This document shows, in pieces, positions 35,238-43,910 of a stretch of DNA of 64,000 nucleotides; within the stretch, counting starts at the first letter, position 1; each line of letters starts with the position of its first letter. The stretch is taken from NCBI RefSeq assembly GCF_029351045.1, contig NZ_JARKIN010000001.1, forward strand, positions 4,762,501 to 4,826,500. Reading direction: 5' to 3'. The translations under genes and the position numbers were made by a program. Under the pieces are notes generated by a model. The model worked only from the letters and a program-made list of their open reading frames with translations, did not search any database and was not told where the DNA came from. This DNA comes from Streptomyces sp. WMMB303 (lineage in GTDB: Bacteria; Actinomycetota; Actinomycetes; Streptomycetales; Streptomycetaceae).

Positions 35238-36965
35238 GTGATGGATCCGACTCCGTCCGCGCACGTCGACACCTTCGCCCGGGACCATCTGCCGCCGCGC
35301 GACCAGTGGCCCGTCCTGCTGCTGGACGACCCGGCCCCGGCCTACCCCGCGCGGCTCAACTGCGGTGCCGAACTGCTGGACGGGACCATCGAGCGGCTGG
35401 GCGCCGACCGGCCCGCCTTCCACACCGGCGGACTGCCCCCCGCTCCCGGCGCGGACCCCGGCCTGGCACCGGCACCCCGGCGCACGTGGTCGTACGGCGA
35501 ACTGCGGGCCACCGTCGACCGGCTCGCGCACGTCCTCACCCGGGACCTGGGCGTGGTGCCCGGCAACCGGGTGCTGCTGCGCGGCCCGACCAGTCCGGAG
35601 CTGGCCGCCTGCTGGCTGGCGGTGATGAAGGCGGGGGCCGTGGCGGTGACGGTCCTGGCCGCCCACCGGGCGGGCGAGTTGGCGACCGTCTGCCGGCTGG
35701 CGCGGGTCTCGCACGCGCTGTGCGACGTGCGGTCGGCGGACGAACTGGTCAAGGCAGAGGTGCGCGGGCTGCGCAGCGGCCTGTTCGGTGGCGGTGGCCC
35801 GGACGATGTGCTGCGGATGGCCGCCACCCGGCCGGACCGGTTCGAGGCGGTGCCCACAGCGGCCGACGACGTGGCGCTGATCGCCTTCACCTCCGGGACC
35901 ACCGGCCGCCCGAAGGGCTGCGCGCACTTCCACCGGGACGTCCTGGCCGTCGCGGACACCTTCGCCGCGCGGGTGCTGCGCCCGCACGCCGACGACGTGT
36001 TCGCCGGAACGCCGCCGCTGGGCTTCACCTTCGGGCTGGGCGGACTGGTGATCTTCCCCCTGCGGGTGGGTGCCTCGTCGCTGCTGGACCAGTGGGGCGG
36101 TGCGGCCCGCACCCCGGAGGCGATCGCGGCGCACCGGGTCTCGGTGCTGTTCACGGCGCCGACGGCCTACCGGGCGATGCTGGCGCGGCTGGCGGCCGAG
36201 CGCCCCGGCGAGGCCGGTGCCTGTGACCTGTCGTCGCTGCGCCGCTGCGTCTCCGCGGGCGAGCATCTGCCCGCCGCCACCTGGGAGGCGTGGCGCGAGC
36301 GGACCGGGTTGCGGATCATCGACGGGATCGGGGCGACGGAACTGCTGCACATCTTCCTCTCCGCCGCCGACGACGCGATCCGGCCCGGCCGCACGGGAGT
36401 TCCGGTCCCGGGGTTCCAGGCGCGCATCGTGACGGCCGACGCGCAGGGGGCGTTGGTACCGGTGCCGGACGGCACCCCGGGGCTGCTGGCGGTCCGCGGG
36501 CCGGTCGGCTGCCGCTACCTGGCCGACGAGCGGCAGCGCGGCTACGTGCGCGAGGGGTGGAACATCACCGGGGACACCTACGTACGGGACGCGGAGGGCT
36601 ACTTCCGGTTCGTGGCACGCGCCGACGACATGATCATTTCCGCCGGCAGCAACATCTCGGGCCCCGAGGTCGAGGAGGTGCTGCTGCGCCACCCGGAGGT
36701 GAGCGAGGTCGCCGTGGTCGGCTGCCCGGACGAGCAGCGCGGGCAACTGGCCGTCGCGCACGTCGTGCTCGCCGCGGGCGGCACACCGGATGACGGGACG
36801 GCGGAGCGGCTGGCGGCGCACGTCCGTGCGGAGCTGGCCGCTTACAAGTGCCCGCGCCGGTTCGTCTTCACCTCCGAGCTGCCCCGCACTCCCACCGGCA
36901 AGCTGCAGCGCTTCCGGCTGCGGAACGCCGGTCCGCCGGAGGGGCCCGGCACCGGCCGGGCCTAG
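35238..36965 (+). CDS. aryl-CoA ligase, probably 2-aminobenzoate-CoA ligase
   Basis: Adenylate-forming ligase of 575 residues (GTG 35238, seven bases after GAGGGGG; ATG 35241 is next). It activates an aromatic acid with ATP and CoA. Motifs in order: phosphate loop LIAFTSGTTGRPKGCAHFHR (about 211-230), the benzoate-ligase type PPLGFTFGLGGLVIFPLR, GIGATELLHIFLS, adenylate motif TGDTYVRDAEGYFRFVARAD and the catalytic Lys in PRTPTGKLQRFRL near the C-terminus. It resembles benzoate/2-aminobenzoate-CoA ligases most. The fused monooxygenase/reductase 2 kb away is the partner expected for 2-aminobenzoyl-CoA, supporting anthranilate as substrate. The paaX gene follows after nine bases. Confidence 0.88.
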   Translation: MMDPTPSAHVDTFARDHLPPRDQWPVLLLDDPAPAYPARLNCGAELLDGTIERLGADRPAFHTGGLPPAPGADPGLAPAPRRTWSYGELRATVDRLAHVLTRDLGVVPGNRVLLRGPTSPELAACWLAVMKAGAVAVTVLAAHRAGELATVCRLARVSHALCDVRSADELVKAEVRGLRSGLFGGGGPDDVLRMAATRPDRFEAVPTAADDVALIAFTSGTTGRPKGCAHFHRDVLAVADTFAARVLRPHADDVFAGTPPLGFTFGLGGLVIFPLRVGASSLLDQWGGAARTPEAIAAHRVSVLFTAPTAYRAMLARLAAERPGEAGACDLSSLRRCVSAGEHLPAATWEAWRERTGLRIIDGIGATELLHIFLSAADDAIRPGRTGVPVPGFQARIVTADAQGALVPVPDGTPGLLAVRGPVGCRYLADERQRGYVREGWNITGDTYVRDAEGYFRFVARADDMIISAGSNISGPEVEEVLLRHPEVSEVAVVGCPDEQRGQLAVAHVVLAAGGTPDDGTAERLAAHVRAELAAYKCPRRFVFTSELPRTPTGKLQRFRLRNAGPPEGPGTGRA

Positions 36966-36974
36966 AGTGACGGC

Positions 36975-37859
36975 GTGGTCCAGAACGTGTTTCCGCAGCT
37001 CGACGAGGCAGCGCACTCCCCGCGCGGCTCGCTCCGCAAGCCCTCGCCCGGCTCCCTCGTCCTCTCCTTCTACGGCGCCTACGGGCGCGAGCCGGAAGGC
37101 GGGGGCGCCGTACCGGTCGCAGCGCTGATCCGGCTGCTGGGCACCCTCGGCGTCGACGCGCCGTCGGTCCGCTCGGCGGTCTCCCGGCTGAAGCGGCGCG
37201 GACTGCTGGCCGCCGACAGACCCGGCAGCAGAGCGGCCGGATACCGCCCCTCGCCCGCTGCCGCGCAGCTCCTCGCCGACGGCGACCACCGCATCTACCA
37301 CCGCCCCGAACCGGACGGCAGTTGGCTGCTGGCCGTCTTCTCCGTCCCGGAGAGCGAACGCGACCGACGGCACGTGCTGCGCTCCCGGCTGGCCCGCCTC
37401 GGCTTCGGCACCGCCGCACCGGGTGTGTGGATCGCGCCCGGGCACCTGGAGGCCGAGACCCGGCACTCGCTGGAGCGGCTGGAACTGGCGCCGTACGTGG
37501 ACCTGTTCCGGGGCAGCCACACCGGTTTCGCGCCGACCGCCGAAGCGGTGGCCCGGTGGTGGGACCTGGAGGCCATGGCGGAGGGCCACCGCGCGTTCCT
37601 CGCCGTGCACGAGCCGGTGCTGCGCCGCTGGGAGCGCCGCAGCCGGGTGCCCGCTGAGGCCGCTTACCGGGACTATCTGCTCGCGTTGGACGCCTGGCGG
37701 CGGCTCCCGTACGCCGATCCGGGCCTGCCGTCGGCGCTGCTGCCCGCGCGGTGGCCGGGTGAGCGGTCGGCGAAGGTGTTCGCCGGGCTGCACGCGAAGC
37801 TGCGTGACGCGGGGTACGGGTATGTGCGCGAGGTGTACGCGGAGACGCCGGGCCGCTGA
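36975..37859 (+). CDS. PaaX-family transcriptional repressor
   Basis: 294 residues from GTG 36975. The N-terminal winged helix-turn-helix (about 25-100) includes GSLVLSFYGAYGR, then VDAPSVRSAVSRLKRRGLLA. A PaaX middle domain with the ferredoxin-like fold (WLLAVFSVPESERDRRHVLRSRLARLGFG) and the PaaX C-terminal domain ending YGYVREVY follow. PaaX proteins sense aryl-CoA thioesters and repress the genes that make or degrade them. Here it is co-transcribed with the ligase. It is the natural binder of the TGAC-N4-GTCA operator repeated in the cluster. Confidence 0.9.
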   Translation: MVQNVFPQLDEAAHSPRGSLRKPSPGSLVLSFYGAYGREPEGGGAVPVAALIRLLGTLGVDAPSVRSAVSRLKRRGLLAADRPGSRAAGYRPSPAAAQLLADGDHRIYHRPEPDGSWLLAVFSVPESERDRRHVLRSRLARLGFGTAAPGVWIAPGHLEAETRHSLERLELAPYVDLFRGSHTGFAPTAEAVARWWDLEAMAEGHRAFLAVHEPVLRRWERRSRVPAEAAYRDYLLALDAWRRLPYADPGLPSALLPARWPGERSAKVFAGLHAKLRDAGYGYVREVYAETPGR

Positions 37860-37947
37860 GGTGCCGGGGCGCGCCGGGGTGCCGCCGGGGACGGTGAGCA
37901 GCGGCCGGGGCCGCACCGGGATGCGCCCGGGGCTGCGGACCGCGGGC

Positions 37948-38229
37948 TCAGCGGCCTCCGTCGTCCCACGGGCCGCGGTCGTCTCCGGTCTCGCCGGTCC
38001 ACCGGTCGTCGGGCGGCGGGTCGCCCTCGGCCGGCTCGTCCCACCAGCGGTCGTCGGGCTCCCGGCGGTTGCCCACGATGGCGGCGAGCGGCGGGAGGAC
38101 CATGGCGACGGCGCACATGGCGACGGCGGCCGGCACCGACCACAGCCGTACGAAGGCCCAGGCGCTGATGAACAGCACCAGGCAGATGGCCATCAGCGTG
38201 AAGTACCGCCGCCGCCTCCGTGCGTACAT
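37948..38229 (-). CDS. small membrane protein, DUF3099
   Basis: 93 residues. A basic start MYARRRRRYF leads into two hydrophobic helices (LMAICLVLFISAWAFVRLW and PAAVAMCAVAMVLPPLAAIVG), then a soluble acidic, Trp/Asp/Gly-rich tail. This is the layout of DUF3099, a conserved actinobacterial membrane protein without known role. It is convergent with paaX and precedes nothing on its own strand within 88 bases. Confidence 0.85.
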   Translation of the reverse strand: MYARRRRRYFTLMAICLVLFISAWAFVRLWSVPAAVAMCAVAMVLPPLAAIVGNRREPDDRWWDEPAEGDPPPDDRWTGETGDDRGPWDDGGR

Positions 38230-38260
38230 ACTTCCAGCGTACGGCGGCGCGTGGGGCCCG

Positions 38261-39013
38261 TCAGGCGGAGCGGACGGCGAAGCGCAGGGCGAGTTTCTCC
38301 AGCGCGTCGGCGGTGGCCTCCGGGTCGGTGAGCGGGCTCAGATGGTGCGCGGTGCGCCGCAGCACCCGGTGCCCGAGGGCCTCCACCCGCATCGCGGTCT
38401 CCTCGTAGCGGGGACTGAGTCGCAGATAGGCCGTCCGGGCGGGGTCCGGGTCCGGGACGGCGGCCGGGGCGGGCTCCTGGAAGTAGGCGAGCGGCAGCCG
38501 CGGGAGGCCGGCGCGGAACCGTTCGCGCAGCGCCGGATCGGGTACCGCGTCGATCAGGTCCTGCTCGGCGAAGCAGATGTCCCAGGGCGGCAGCACACCG
38601 TCCTCGGCCAGCTCGCGCAGCCGTGCGGCCTGCTCCGGCGGGAGGGCTGCCAGCCCGCTCCGCCCCGGGAGCGGCCACGGCGCGTCCACGTAGACCGTGC
38701 CGGCCACGGTGCGCGGCCGGCGGTGCCTGCCGGTGAGCAGTTCGCGGAGCGCGGGCAGCAGGGCACCTGCGGCGCTGTGCCCGGCCAGGACGACGGGGGC
38801 GCCGGTGCCGCTGCCCGGCGCGGCGAGCTGGCGGGCCACGGCGTCGAGCAGTTCGGGGTAGTAGGGTCCCGCGGCGTCGAAGGCCGCGGTCAGCGAGGGA
38901 ACGCTCACCGTGCGGCCCCGTACCCGCAGCGCCCCGGCGACGGGTTGCCAGAAGAGGTCTCCGGCCAGCGGATCGTGCACCAGCACCAGTTCGGCCTGGT
39001 TCAGAGCGGGCAC
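38261..39013 (-). CDS. alpha/beta hydrolase
   Basis: 250 residues; GTG at 39013 after GGGGAGGAAT. The nucleophile elbow GHSAAG follows VVLAGH near residue 80. An acidic residue (YVDAPWPLPG region) and a C-terminal His in LRRTAHHLSPLTDPE complete a plausible Ser-Asp-His triad. The start LVLVHDPLAGDLFWQPVA carries the oxyanion strand, although the usual HG is replaced by HD. In this cluster it may be a thioesterase or ring-opening hydrolase, but it is 170 bases from the monooxygenase gene and could be independent. Confidence 0.8.
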   Translation of the reverse strand: MPALNQAELVLVHDPLAGDLFWQPVAGALRVRGRTVSVPSLTAAFDAAGPYYPELLDAVARQLAAPGSGTGAPVVLAGHSAAGALLPALRELLTGRHRRPRTVAGTVYVDAPWPLPGRSGLAALPPEQAARLRELAEDGVLPPWDICFAEQDLIDAVPDPALRERFRAGLPRLPLAYFQEPAPAAVPDPDPARTAYLRLSPRYEETAMRVEALGHRVLRRTAHHLSPLTDPEATADALEKLALRFAVRSA

Positions 39014-39151
39014 ATTCCTCCCCTTTCCGGCTTCGGCGGGCGTGCGCGCCGGCTCGCCCGTCCGCGCCCCGGAGGCACCTTCCCCAGAGGCGGGGGATCG
39101 CGAACGGACCGCTCAGCCTAGACCCGTACGGGCCGGCGGGGCCTGGGGATT

Positions 39152-39175
39152 ACTACATACCGCGCAGAATGTAGT
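39152..39175. promoter_or_regulatory. inverted repeat between the monooxygenase and hydrolase genes
   Basis: ACTACAT (39152-39158) and ATGTAGT (39169-39175) around ten bases, in an AT-richer patch starting nine bases past the monooxygenase stop. It may be a weak terminator or an operator for the hydrolase gene 139 bases downstream. Confidence 0.4.
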
Positions 39176-39183
39176 GGCAGGGG

Positions 39184-41490
39184 CTACAGCGACAGGCGGG
39201 GCTTCGGCGCATCGGTGCGGCCGGTGGGGGGCCTGCGGCTGCCGGCCCGGTACGGCTCGGGCCACGGTGCGCCCGGCCCCTCGTACTCCTGCTCGGCCGC
39301 CGCGTGCAGCGTCCAGTGCGGGTCGTACAGATGCGGCCGGGCCAGCGCGCACAGGTCCGCGCGCCCGGCGAGGAGCAGGGAGTTGACGTCGTCCCAGGAG
39401 GAGACGGCACCGACGGCGATGACCGGGATGCCCAGCCGGTTGCGGATGCGGTCGGCGAACGGGGTCTGATAGGAGCGGCCCAGCGCGGGGCGCTCGTCGG
39501 CGACGACCTGTCCGGTGGAAACGTCGATGGCGTCCGCGCCGTGCTCGGCGAAGGCGGCCGCGATCCGGACCGCGTCCTCTCCCGTGGTCCCGCCCGGCGC
39601 CCAGTCGGTGGCGGATATCCGCACCGTCATGGGGCGTTCGGCGGGCCAGACCTCGCGCACCGCGTCGAAGACCTCCAGCGGGTAGCGCAGCCGCGCCGCC
39701 AGCGGGCCGCCGTAGCCGTCGGTGCGCCGGTTGGTCAGCGGGGAGAGGAAGCCGGAGAGCAGGTAGCCGTGTGCGCAGTGCAGCTCCAGCAGGTCGAAGC
39801 CCGCGCGGGCTCCGCGTCGTGCCGCGGCGGTGAACTCCTCCCGGATGGCGGCCATCCCGGCGGGGGTCAGCTCCTGCGGGGTCTGGTTGGCGCCGGGCCG
39901 GTAGGGCAGCGGGGAGGCGGCGACCAGCGGCCAGTTGCCCTCGGGCAGCGGTTCGTCGATGCCCTCCCACATGCGTCTGGTGGAGCCCTTGCGCCCGGAG
40001 TGGCCGAGTTGCAGACCGAGCGCGGCGGTCGGGGACTGGCCGTGCACGAAGGCGGCGATCCGCCGCCAGGCCGCCTCCTGTTCGTCGTTCCACAGCCCCG
40101 CGCAGCCCGGCGTGATGCGGCCCGATTCCGAGACGCACACCATTTCGGTCATGGTCAGCCCGGCTCCGCCCAGGGCCCGCGCGCCCAGGTGGACGAGGTG
40201 GAAGTCGCCGGGCACGCCGTGCTCGGACCTGTACATGTCCATCGGGGAGACGACGACGCGGTTGCGCAGTTCCAGTCCGCGCAGCCGGAAGGGGGTGAAC
40301 ATGGGCGGAGTACCCGGCGGGATCCCCGCCTCCCGTTCCGTCGCGGCGACGAAGGCGGGGTCGCGCAGCCGCAGGTTGGCGTGGGTGACACGGCGGCTGC
40401 GGGTCAGCAGGTTGAAGGCGAACCGGTGCGGGGGCTGCGCGACATGGTCGGCCAGCTCCTCGAACCAGGTCAGACTGGCGTGCGCGGCGCGCTGGGTGGA
40501 GCGCACGACCGGCTTGCGCTCGGCCTCGTAGGCGGCCAGCGCGGCGGGGAGGTCGGGCTCCTCGTGCAGACAGGCCGCGAGCGCCAGGGCGTCCTCGACG
40601 GCGAGTTTGGTGCCCGAGCCGATGGAGAAGTGCGCCGTGTGCGCGGCGTCGCCGAGCAGCACGATGTTCCCGTGCGACCAGTGCTCGTTGACGACGGTGC
40701 GGAAGGCGGTCCACCGCGAGCGGTTGCCGTGCAGCGTCCGCCCGCGCAGCGTCCCGGGGAACAGCGCGGCGCACCGGTCGGCCGCGGCGCGCTCGTCCAG
40801 CCGGTCCAGCCCCGCCGCCCGCCACACCTCCTCGCGGGCCTCGACCACGGCGGTCGAGCGGTCCGGCGCATAGGGGTAGGCGTGGAGCTGGAGGATGCCG
40901 TGCGGGGTCTCGGCGATCTCGAAGCGGAAGGCGTCCGGCGCGAAGTCGGCGGACAGCCAGATGTACCGGCAGCGGTGGGTGGTCAGCGCGGGCCGGAAGA
41001 CGTCGGCGTGCGCGGCCCGGGTGGCACTGTGCACCCCGTCGGCGGCGACGACCAGGTCGTGGTCGCGGGCCAGTTGGGCGGCCGGGGGCGCCTGGGTGCG
41101 GAAGCGCAGCACCACGCCGAGCCCGCGGCACCGCTCGTGCAGCACCGACAGGAGCGTGCGGCGGCCGAGTGCCGCGAAGCCGTGCCCGCCGGAGGTGAGG
41201 GTCCGGCCGCGGTGGACGACCTCGATCGCGTCCCACCGCACGAGATGTTCGCCCAGGGTGGCGAAGACCTCCGGGTCGGCGTTCTCGATCCCGCCGACGG
41301 TCTCGTCGGAGAGGACGACGCCGAAGCCGAACGTCTCGCCCGGGGCGTCGCGTTCGTAGACGGTGACCTCGCGCGCCGGGTCGAGCCGCTTGAGCAGCAG
41401 CGCGGCGTACAGTCCGCCCGGACCGCCGCCGATGACGGCCACGCGCAGCGCCCGCCTTCCCGGAGGTGGCGCCGGGTGCGCCGCGGTCAC
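39184..41490 (-). CDS. fused FAD monooxygenase/Old Yellow Enzyme, 2-aminobenzoyl-CoA (or salicylyl-CoA) type
   Basis: Two-domain flavoprotein of 768 residues. The N-terminal half (about 15-390) is an aromatic-ring FAD hydroxylase: VAVIGGGPGGLYAALLLKR, the DG-type VVAADGVHSATRAA, and the GD motif LGDAAHTAHFSIGSG. The C-terminal half (about 400-750) is an FMN Old Yellow Enzyme: MFTPFRLRGLELRNRVVVSPM, LQLGHSGRKG, ELHCAHGYLLSGFLSPLTNRR and PVIAVGAVSSWDD. This fusion is known from 2-aminobenzoyl-CoA monooxygenase/reductase of Azoarcus evansii and from salicylyl-CoA 5-hydroxylases. The first hydroxylates the ring and then reduces it without aromatic cleavage. It lies seven bases after the enoyl-CoA hydratase gene, in one operon. 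Confidence 0.9.
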   Translation of the reverse strand: MTAAHPAPPPGRRALRVAVIGGGPGGLYAALLLKRLDPAREVTVYERDAPGETFGFGVVLSDETVGGIENADPEVFATLGEHLVRWDAIEVVHRGRTLTSGGHGFAALGRRTLLSVLHERCRGLGVVLRFRTQAPPAAQLARDHDLVVAADGVHSATRAAHADVFRPALTTHRCRYIWLSADFAPDAFRFEIAETPHGILQLHAYPYAPDRSTAVVEAREEVWRAAGLDRLDERAAADRCAALFPGTLRGRTLHGNRSRWTAFRTVVNEHWSHGNIVLLGDAAHTAHFSIGSGTKLAVEDALALAACLHEEPDLPAALAAYEAERKPVVRSTQRAAHASLTWFEELADHVAQPPHRFAFNLLTRSRRVTHANLRLRDPAFVAATEREAGIPPGTPPMFTPFRLRGLELRNRVVVSPMDMYRSEHGVPGDFHLVHLGARALGGAGLTMTEMVCVSESGRITPGCAGLWNDEQEAAWRRIAAFVHGQSPTAALGLQLGHSGRKGSTRRMWEGIDEPLPEGNWPLVAASPLPYRPGANQTPQELTPAGMAAIREEFTAAARRGARAGFDLLELHCAHGYLLSGFLSPLTNRRTDGYGGPLAARLRYPLEVFDAVREVWPAERPMTVRISATDWAPGGTTGEDAVRIAAAFAEHGADAIDVSTGQVVADERPALGRSYQTPFADRIRNRLGIPVIAVGAVSSWDDVNSLLLAGRADLCALARPHLYDPHWTLHAAAEQEYEGPGAPWPEPYRAGSRRPPTGRTDAPKPRLSL

Positions 41491-41497
41491 GGCCTGC

Positions 41498-42325
41498 TCA
41501 CCGGCCCCGCCAGGACGGCGGGCGCTTCTCGGTGAAGGCCGCGTGGAACTCCTGGTAGTCCTCGCCGTGCATCAGCAGTGCCTGGGTGGCGGCGTCCAGT
41601 TCGACGGCGCCGGACAGCGGGAGGTCCAGCTCGGCGGTGAGCAGCGCCTTGGTCTGCGCGTGGGCGAGCGCGGGGCCGTCCGCGAGCCGCCGGGCCAGGG
41701 CGTCCGCGGCCGCCCCTGCCTCGCCTTCCTCGACCAACTGGCTGAGCAGCCCGATCCGTTCCGCCTCCGGTGCCCGTACCGGCTCCCCCAGCATCAGGAT
41801 GCGGGTGGCGTGGCCGAGCCCGACCACCCGGGGCAGCAGATAGGCAGCGCCCATGTCGCCGCCGGAGAGGCCGACGCGGGTGAAGAGGAAGGCGAACCGC
41901 GCGGTGGGGTCGGCCACCCGGAAGTCCGCCGCGAGCGCGAGTACCGCGCCCGCGCCCGCCGCCACCCCGTGCAGGGCCGCCACGACAGGGAACGGCGCCT
42001 CCCGCAGGGCGCGGACGACCTGGCCGGTCATCCGGTTGAACTCCAGCAGTCGGGCGGTGTCCATCCGCAGTGTGGCGCCGATGATCTCGTCCACGTCGCC
42101 GCCCGAGCAGAAGCCGCGCCCCTCGCCGGCCAGTACCAGGGCCCGGGTGCGGTCGCGGTGCGACAGTTCGGCGAGCAGGTCGCGGAGGTCGGCGTACGCC
42201 TCGAAGGTGAGTGCGTTCAGCTTCTCCGGCCGGTCGAGCGTCACGGTGGTGACGCCCTTCTCCTCGGCGACCCGCAGATGCCGCCACTCCTCGGTGCGCT
42301 GCGCAGATCCGGTGAACGGGCTCAT
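41498..42325 (-). CDS. enoyl-CoA hydratase/isomerase family protein
   Basis: Crotonase-fold protein of 275 residues, ATG at 42325. The oxyanion segments are RALVLAGEGRGFCSGGDVDE (about 63-82) and ALHGVAAGAGAVLALAADFRVAD. ARFAFLFTRVGLSGGDMGAAYLLPRVVG carries the position of the second catalytic residue, where Asp rather than Glu is seen. The Asp suggests an isomerase or ring-modifying member rather than a standard hydratase. It is the first gene of the operon with the fused monooxygenase, under the second copy of the shared operator. Confidence 0.9.
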   Translation of the reverse strand: MSPFTGSAQRTEEWRHLRVAEEKGVTTVTLDRPEKLNALTFEAYADLRDLLAELSHRDRTRALVLAGEGRGFCSGGDVDEIIGATLRMDTARLLEFNRMTGQVVRALREAPFPVVAALHGVAAGAGAVLALAADFRVADPTARFAFLFTRVGLSGGDMGAAYLLPRVVGLGHATRILMLGEPVRAPEAERIGLLSQLVEEGEAGAAADALARRLADGPALAHAQTKALLTAELDLPLSGAVELDAATQALLMHGEDYQEFHAAFTEKRPPSWRGR

Positions 42326-42414
42326 CGCGCGGCCTCCGTCGCTCCGTCGGCAAACCGTCGGCCCGCCGCCAGTTCGGGCGGGCCGGCCACCGCGTCGAAC
42401 GTATCACTGGAATC

Positions 42415-42446
42415 TGACTGCCGTCACGAGTGCGCGATAGACAGGG
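42415..42446. promoter_or_regulatory. shared operator/promoter block of the aryl-CoA cluster, copy 2
   Basis: TGACTGCCGTCA (42415-42426) and CGCGATAGACAGGG (42433-42446) are the same 12-mer and 14-mer as at 35108-35139, arranged to drive the minus-strand hydratase-monooxygenase operon. Read on that strand, the order and rough spacing are the same as in copy 1, and a TACGTT (-10) follows before the gene. Confidence 0.7.
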
Positions 42447-42569
42447 CGGACCCGGGGGCCGGAACCCATGGCCGCCGCAGCGCTCTCCGCCGTCGCCTGT
42501 CATCCGATCGGGGGAGCGCGCAGGTGCGGGAACGGTTCGCCTCGCGGGGGCGTGCATACGGTCCCCGAC

Positions 42570-43910
42570 ATGCGAGCGGCAGAGCACGGCGGCGGAACTG
42601 CCGCCACCCTGGACAGCCGTGCGGACGGCACCGACGGTCCCGCGGACGACTCCGGCCACCCCGTCGGCGACCCCGGCGGGCCCGGCGGCACCGCGGGCCT
42701 TCCCCGTACCCCCGCGAACGGCTCCGCCGACGGGCCAAACCGGGCGGCGCGGGCACCTGCCGTCAGCGCCCTGCACCTGTCCGCCTTCCGCGCGTTGCGC
42801 ACCCGCACCGTTCCGCTGGGGCCCGTCACCGTACTGACGGGGCCCAGCGGCACCGGCAAGTCCACCGTCCTGGAGGCCTACGAGGCCCTGGCCCGACTCG
42901 GCCAGGGCAGCCCGCTGGACGAGGTCTTCGACACACCGGCCCCGCACTCCGCCGGGCACTCGCCCTACGTACCGCGGACCGCGCGACCCGACCGCCAGGG
43001 GCGGCGCGGCTTCCGGCTCGGCTGCACCGTGGCGGGCCCGTCCGGACCGCTGCGCTTCGACGTCGCCGTACAGGCGGAGCCCGAACTGCGCGTGGTGGGC
43101 GAACGGTTGTCCGACAGCCGCGGCGGGACGCTGCTCTCCACGGCGCTGCGGGACCCGACACGGCGCGCAGTGGCGGCCACCTGTCCGGCGGCGGGGGCGC
43201 CGCGGACACTGCGGATGCCCGACGACCGGCTGACCCTGCCGCTGCTGCCGCTGCGGGTCGCCGGGACGACGCCGGAGGAGCAGGTGCTGCTGGAGGCGGT
43301 AGAACAGGTCGTGGTCGCGCTGCGCTCGGCCTTCGCCTGCGCGCCGGTGCCCGCGCGGATGCGGCAGCCGGTCGCGGCCCGGGACGGAAGGCTGCGCGGC
43401 GACTGCGGCAACCTCGCGGACGTCCTGCGGCGCACCCGGACGGAGTGCGGTACCCGGCACGCGGCCCTGCTGGCGGCGGTGCGGGAAGGCTGTGCCGGGC
43501 CGGTCGCCGGGCTGCGCGCGGACCCGGCCGGGCGCGGCCGCGGTCCGGAGTCGGAGTTGGTGCGCGGCGTGCTGGTGCGGGACGACGGCGGGCCGGACAC
43601 GCCTCTGGAGTGGCTGGGCGAGGGTGAGTTGCGGTTCACGGCGCTGGCACTGGTCCTGCTGACCGGGCCCGGGGTGCTGTCGGTGGACACCGTGCACGAG
43701 GTCCCGGCCGCGCGGCAGGCGCTCACGGTGCTGGCGGACGGCGCGGACCGGGGGCTGGACGGGCGGCAGGCGGCCGAACTGCTCGCACTCGCCCGGCGGA
43801 TGGCGGAGCGCGGCCATGTGCGGCTGCTGGCGACGAGTACGGCCGGCGGTGCGCTGGCCCGGGAGGCGGCGCTGAGCGGCGGGCCGCTGCTGGTAGACCT
43901 TGGGGGGTGA
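42570..43910 (+). CDS. AAA-type ATPase (SMC/RecF-like AAA_21)
   Basis: 446 residues from ATG 42570; GTG 42552 is an alternative and neither has a strong ribosome site. A disordered Gly/Pro/Asp-rich first 70 residues precedes the ATPase: VSALHLSAFRALRTRTVPLGPVTVLTGPSGTGKS with Walker A GPSGTGKST, the ABC-like signature LGEGELRFTALAL, and a degenerate Walker B VLSVDTVHEV. This is the overcoming-lysogeny-like/AAA_21 layout, but no nuclease (TOPRIM) domain is attached. It overlaps the MazG-like gene by four bases, so the two are translated together. Confidence 0.8.
   Translation: MRAAEHGGGTAATLDSRADGTDGPADDSGHPVGDPGGPGGTAGLPRTPANGSADGPNRAARAPAVSALHLSAFRALRTRTVPLGPVTVLTGPSGTGKSTVLEAYEALARLGQGSPLDEVFDTPAPHSAGHSPYVPRTARPDRQGRRGFRLGCTVAGPSGPLRFDVAVQAEPELRVVGERLSDSRGGTLLSTALRDPTRRAVAATCPAAGAPRTLRMPDDRLTLPLLPLRVAGTTPEEQVLLEAVEQVVVALRSAFACAPVPARMRQPVAARDGRLRGDCGNLADVLRRTRTECGTRHAALLAAVREGCAGPVAGLRADPAGRGRGPESELVRGVLVRDDGGPDTPLEWLGEGELRFTALALVLLTGPGVLSVDTVHEVPAARQALTVLADGADRGLDGRQAAELLALARRMAERGHVRLLATSTAGGALAREAALSGGPLLVDLGG

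Noticed and set aside
35148..37916. 922-codon minus-strand frame opposite the ligase and paaX
   Set aside because: No recognisable domain, antisense to two clear genes.
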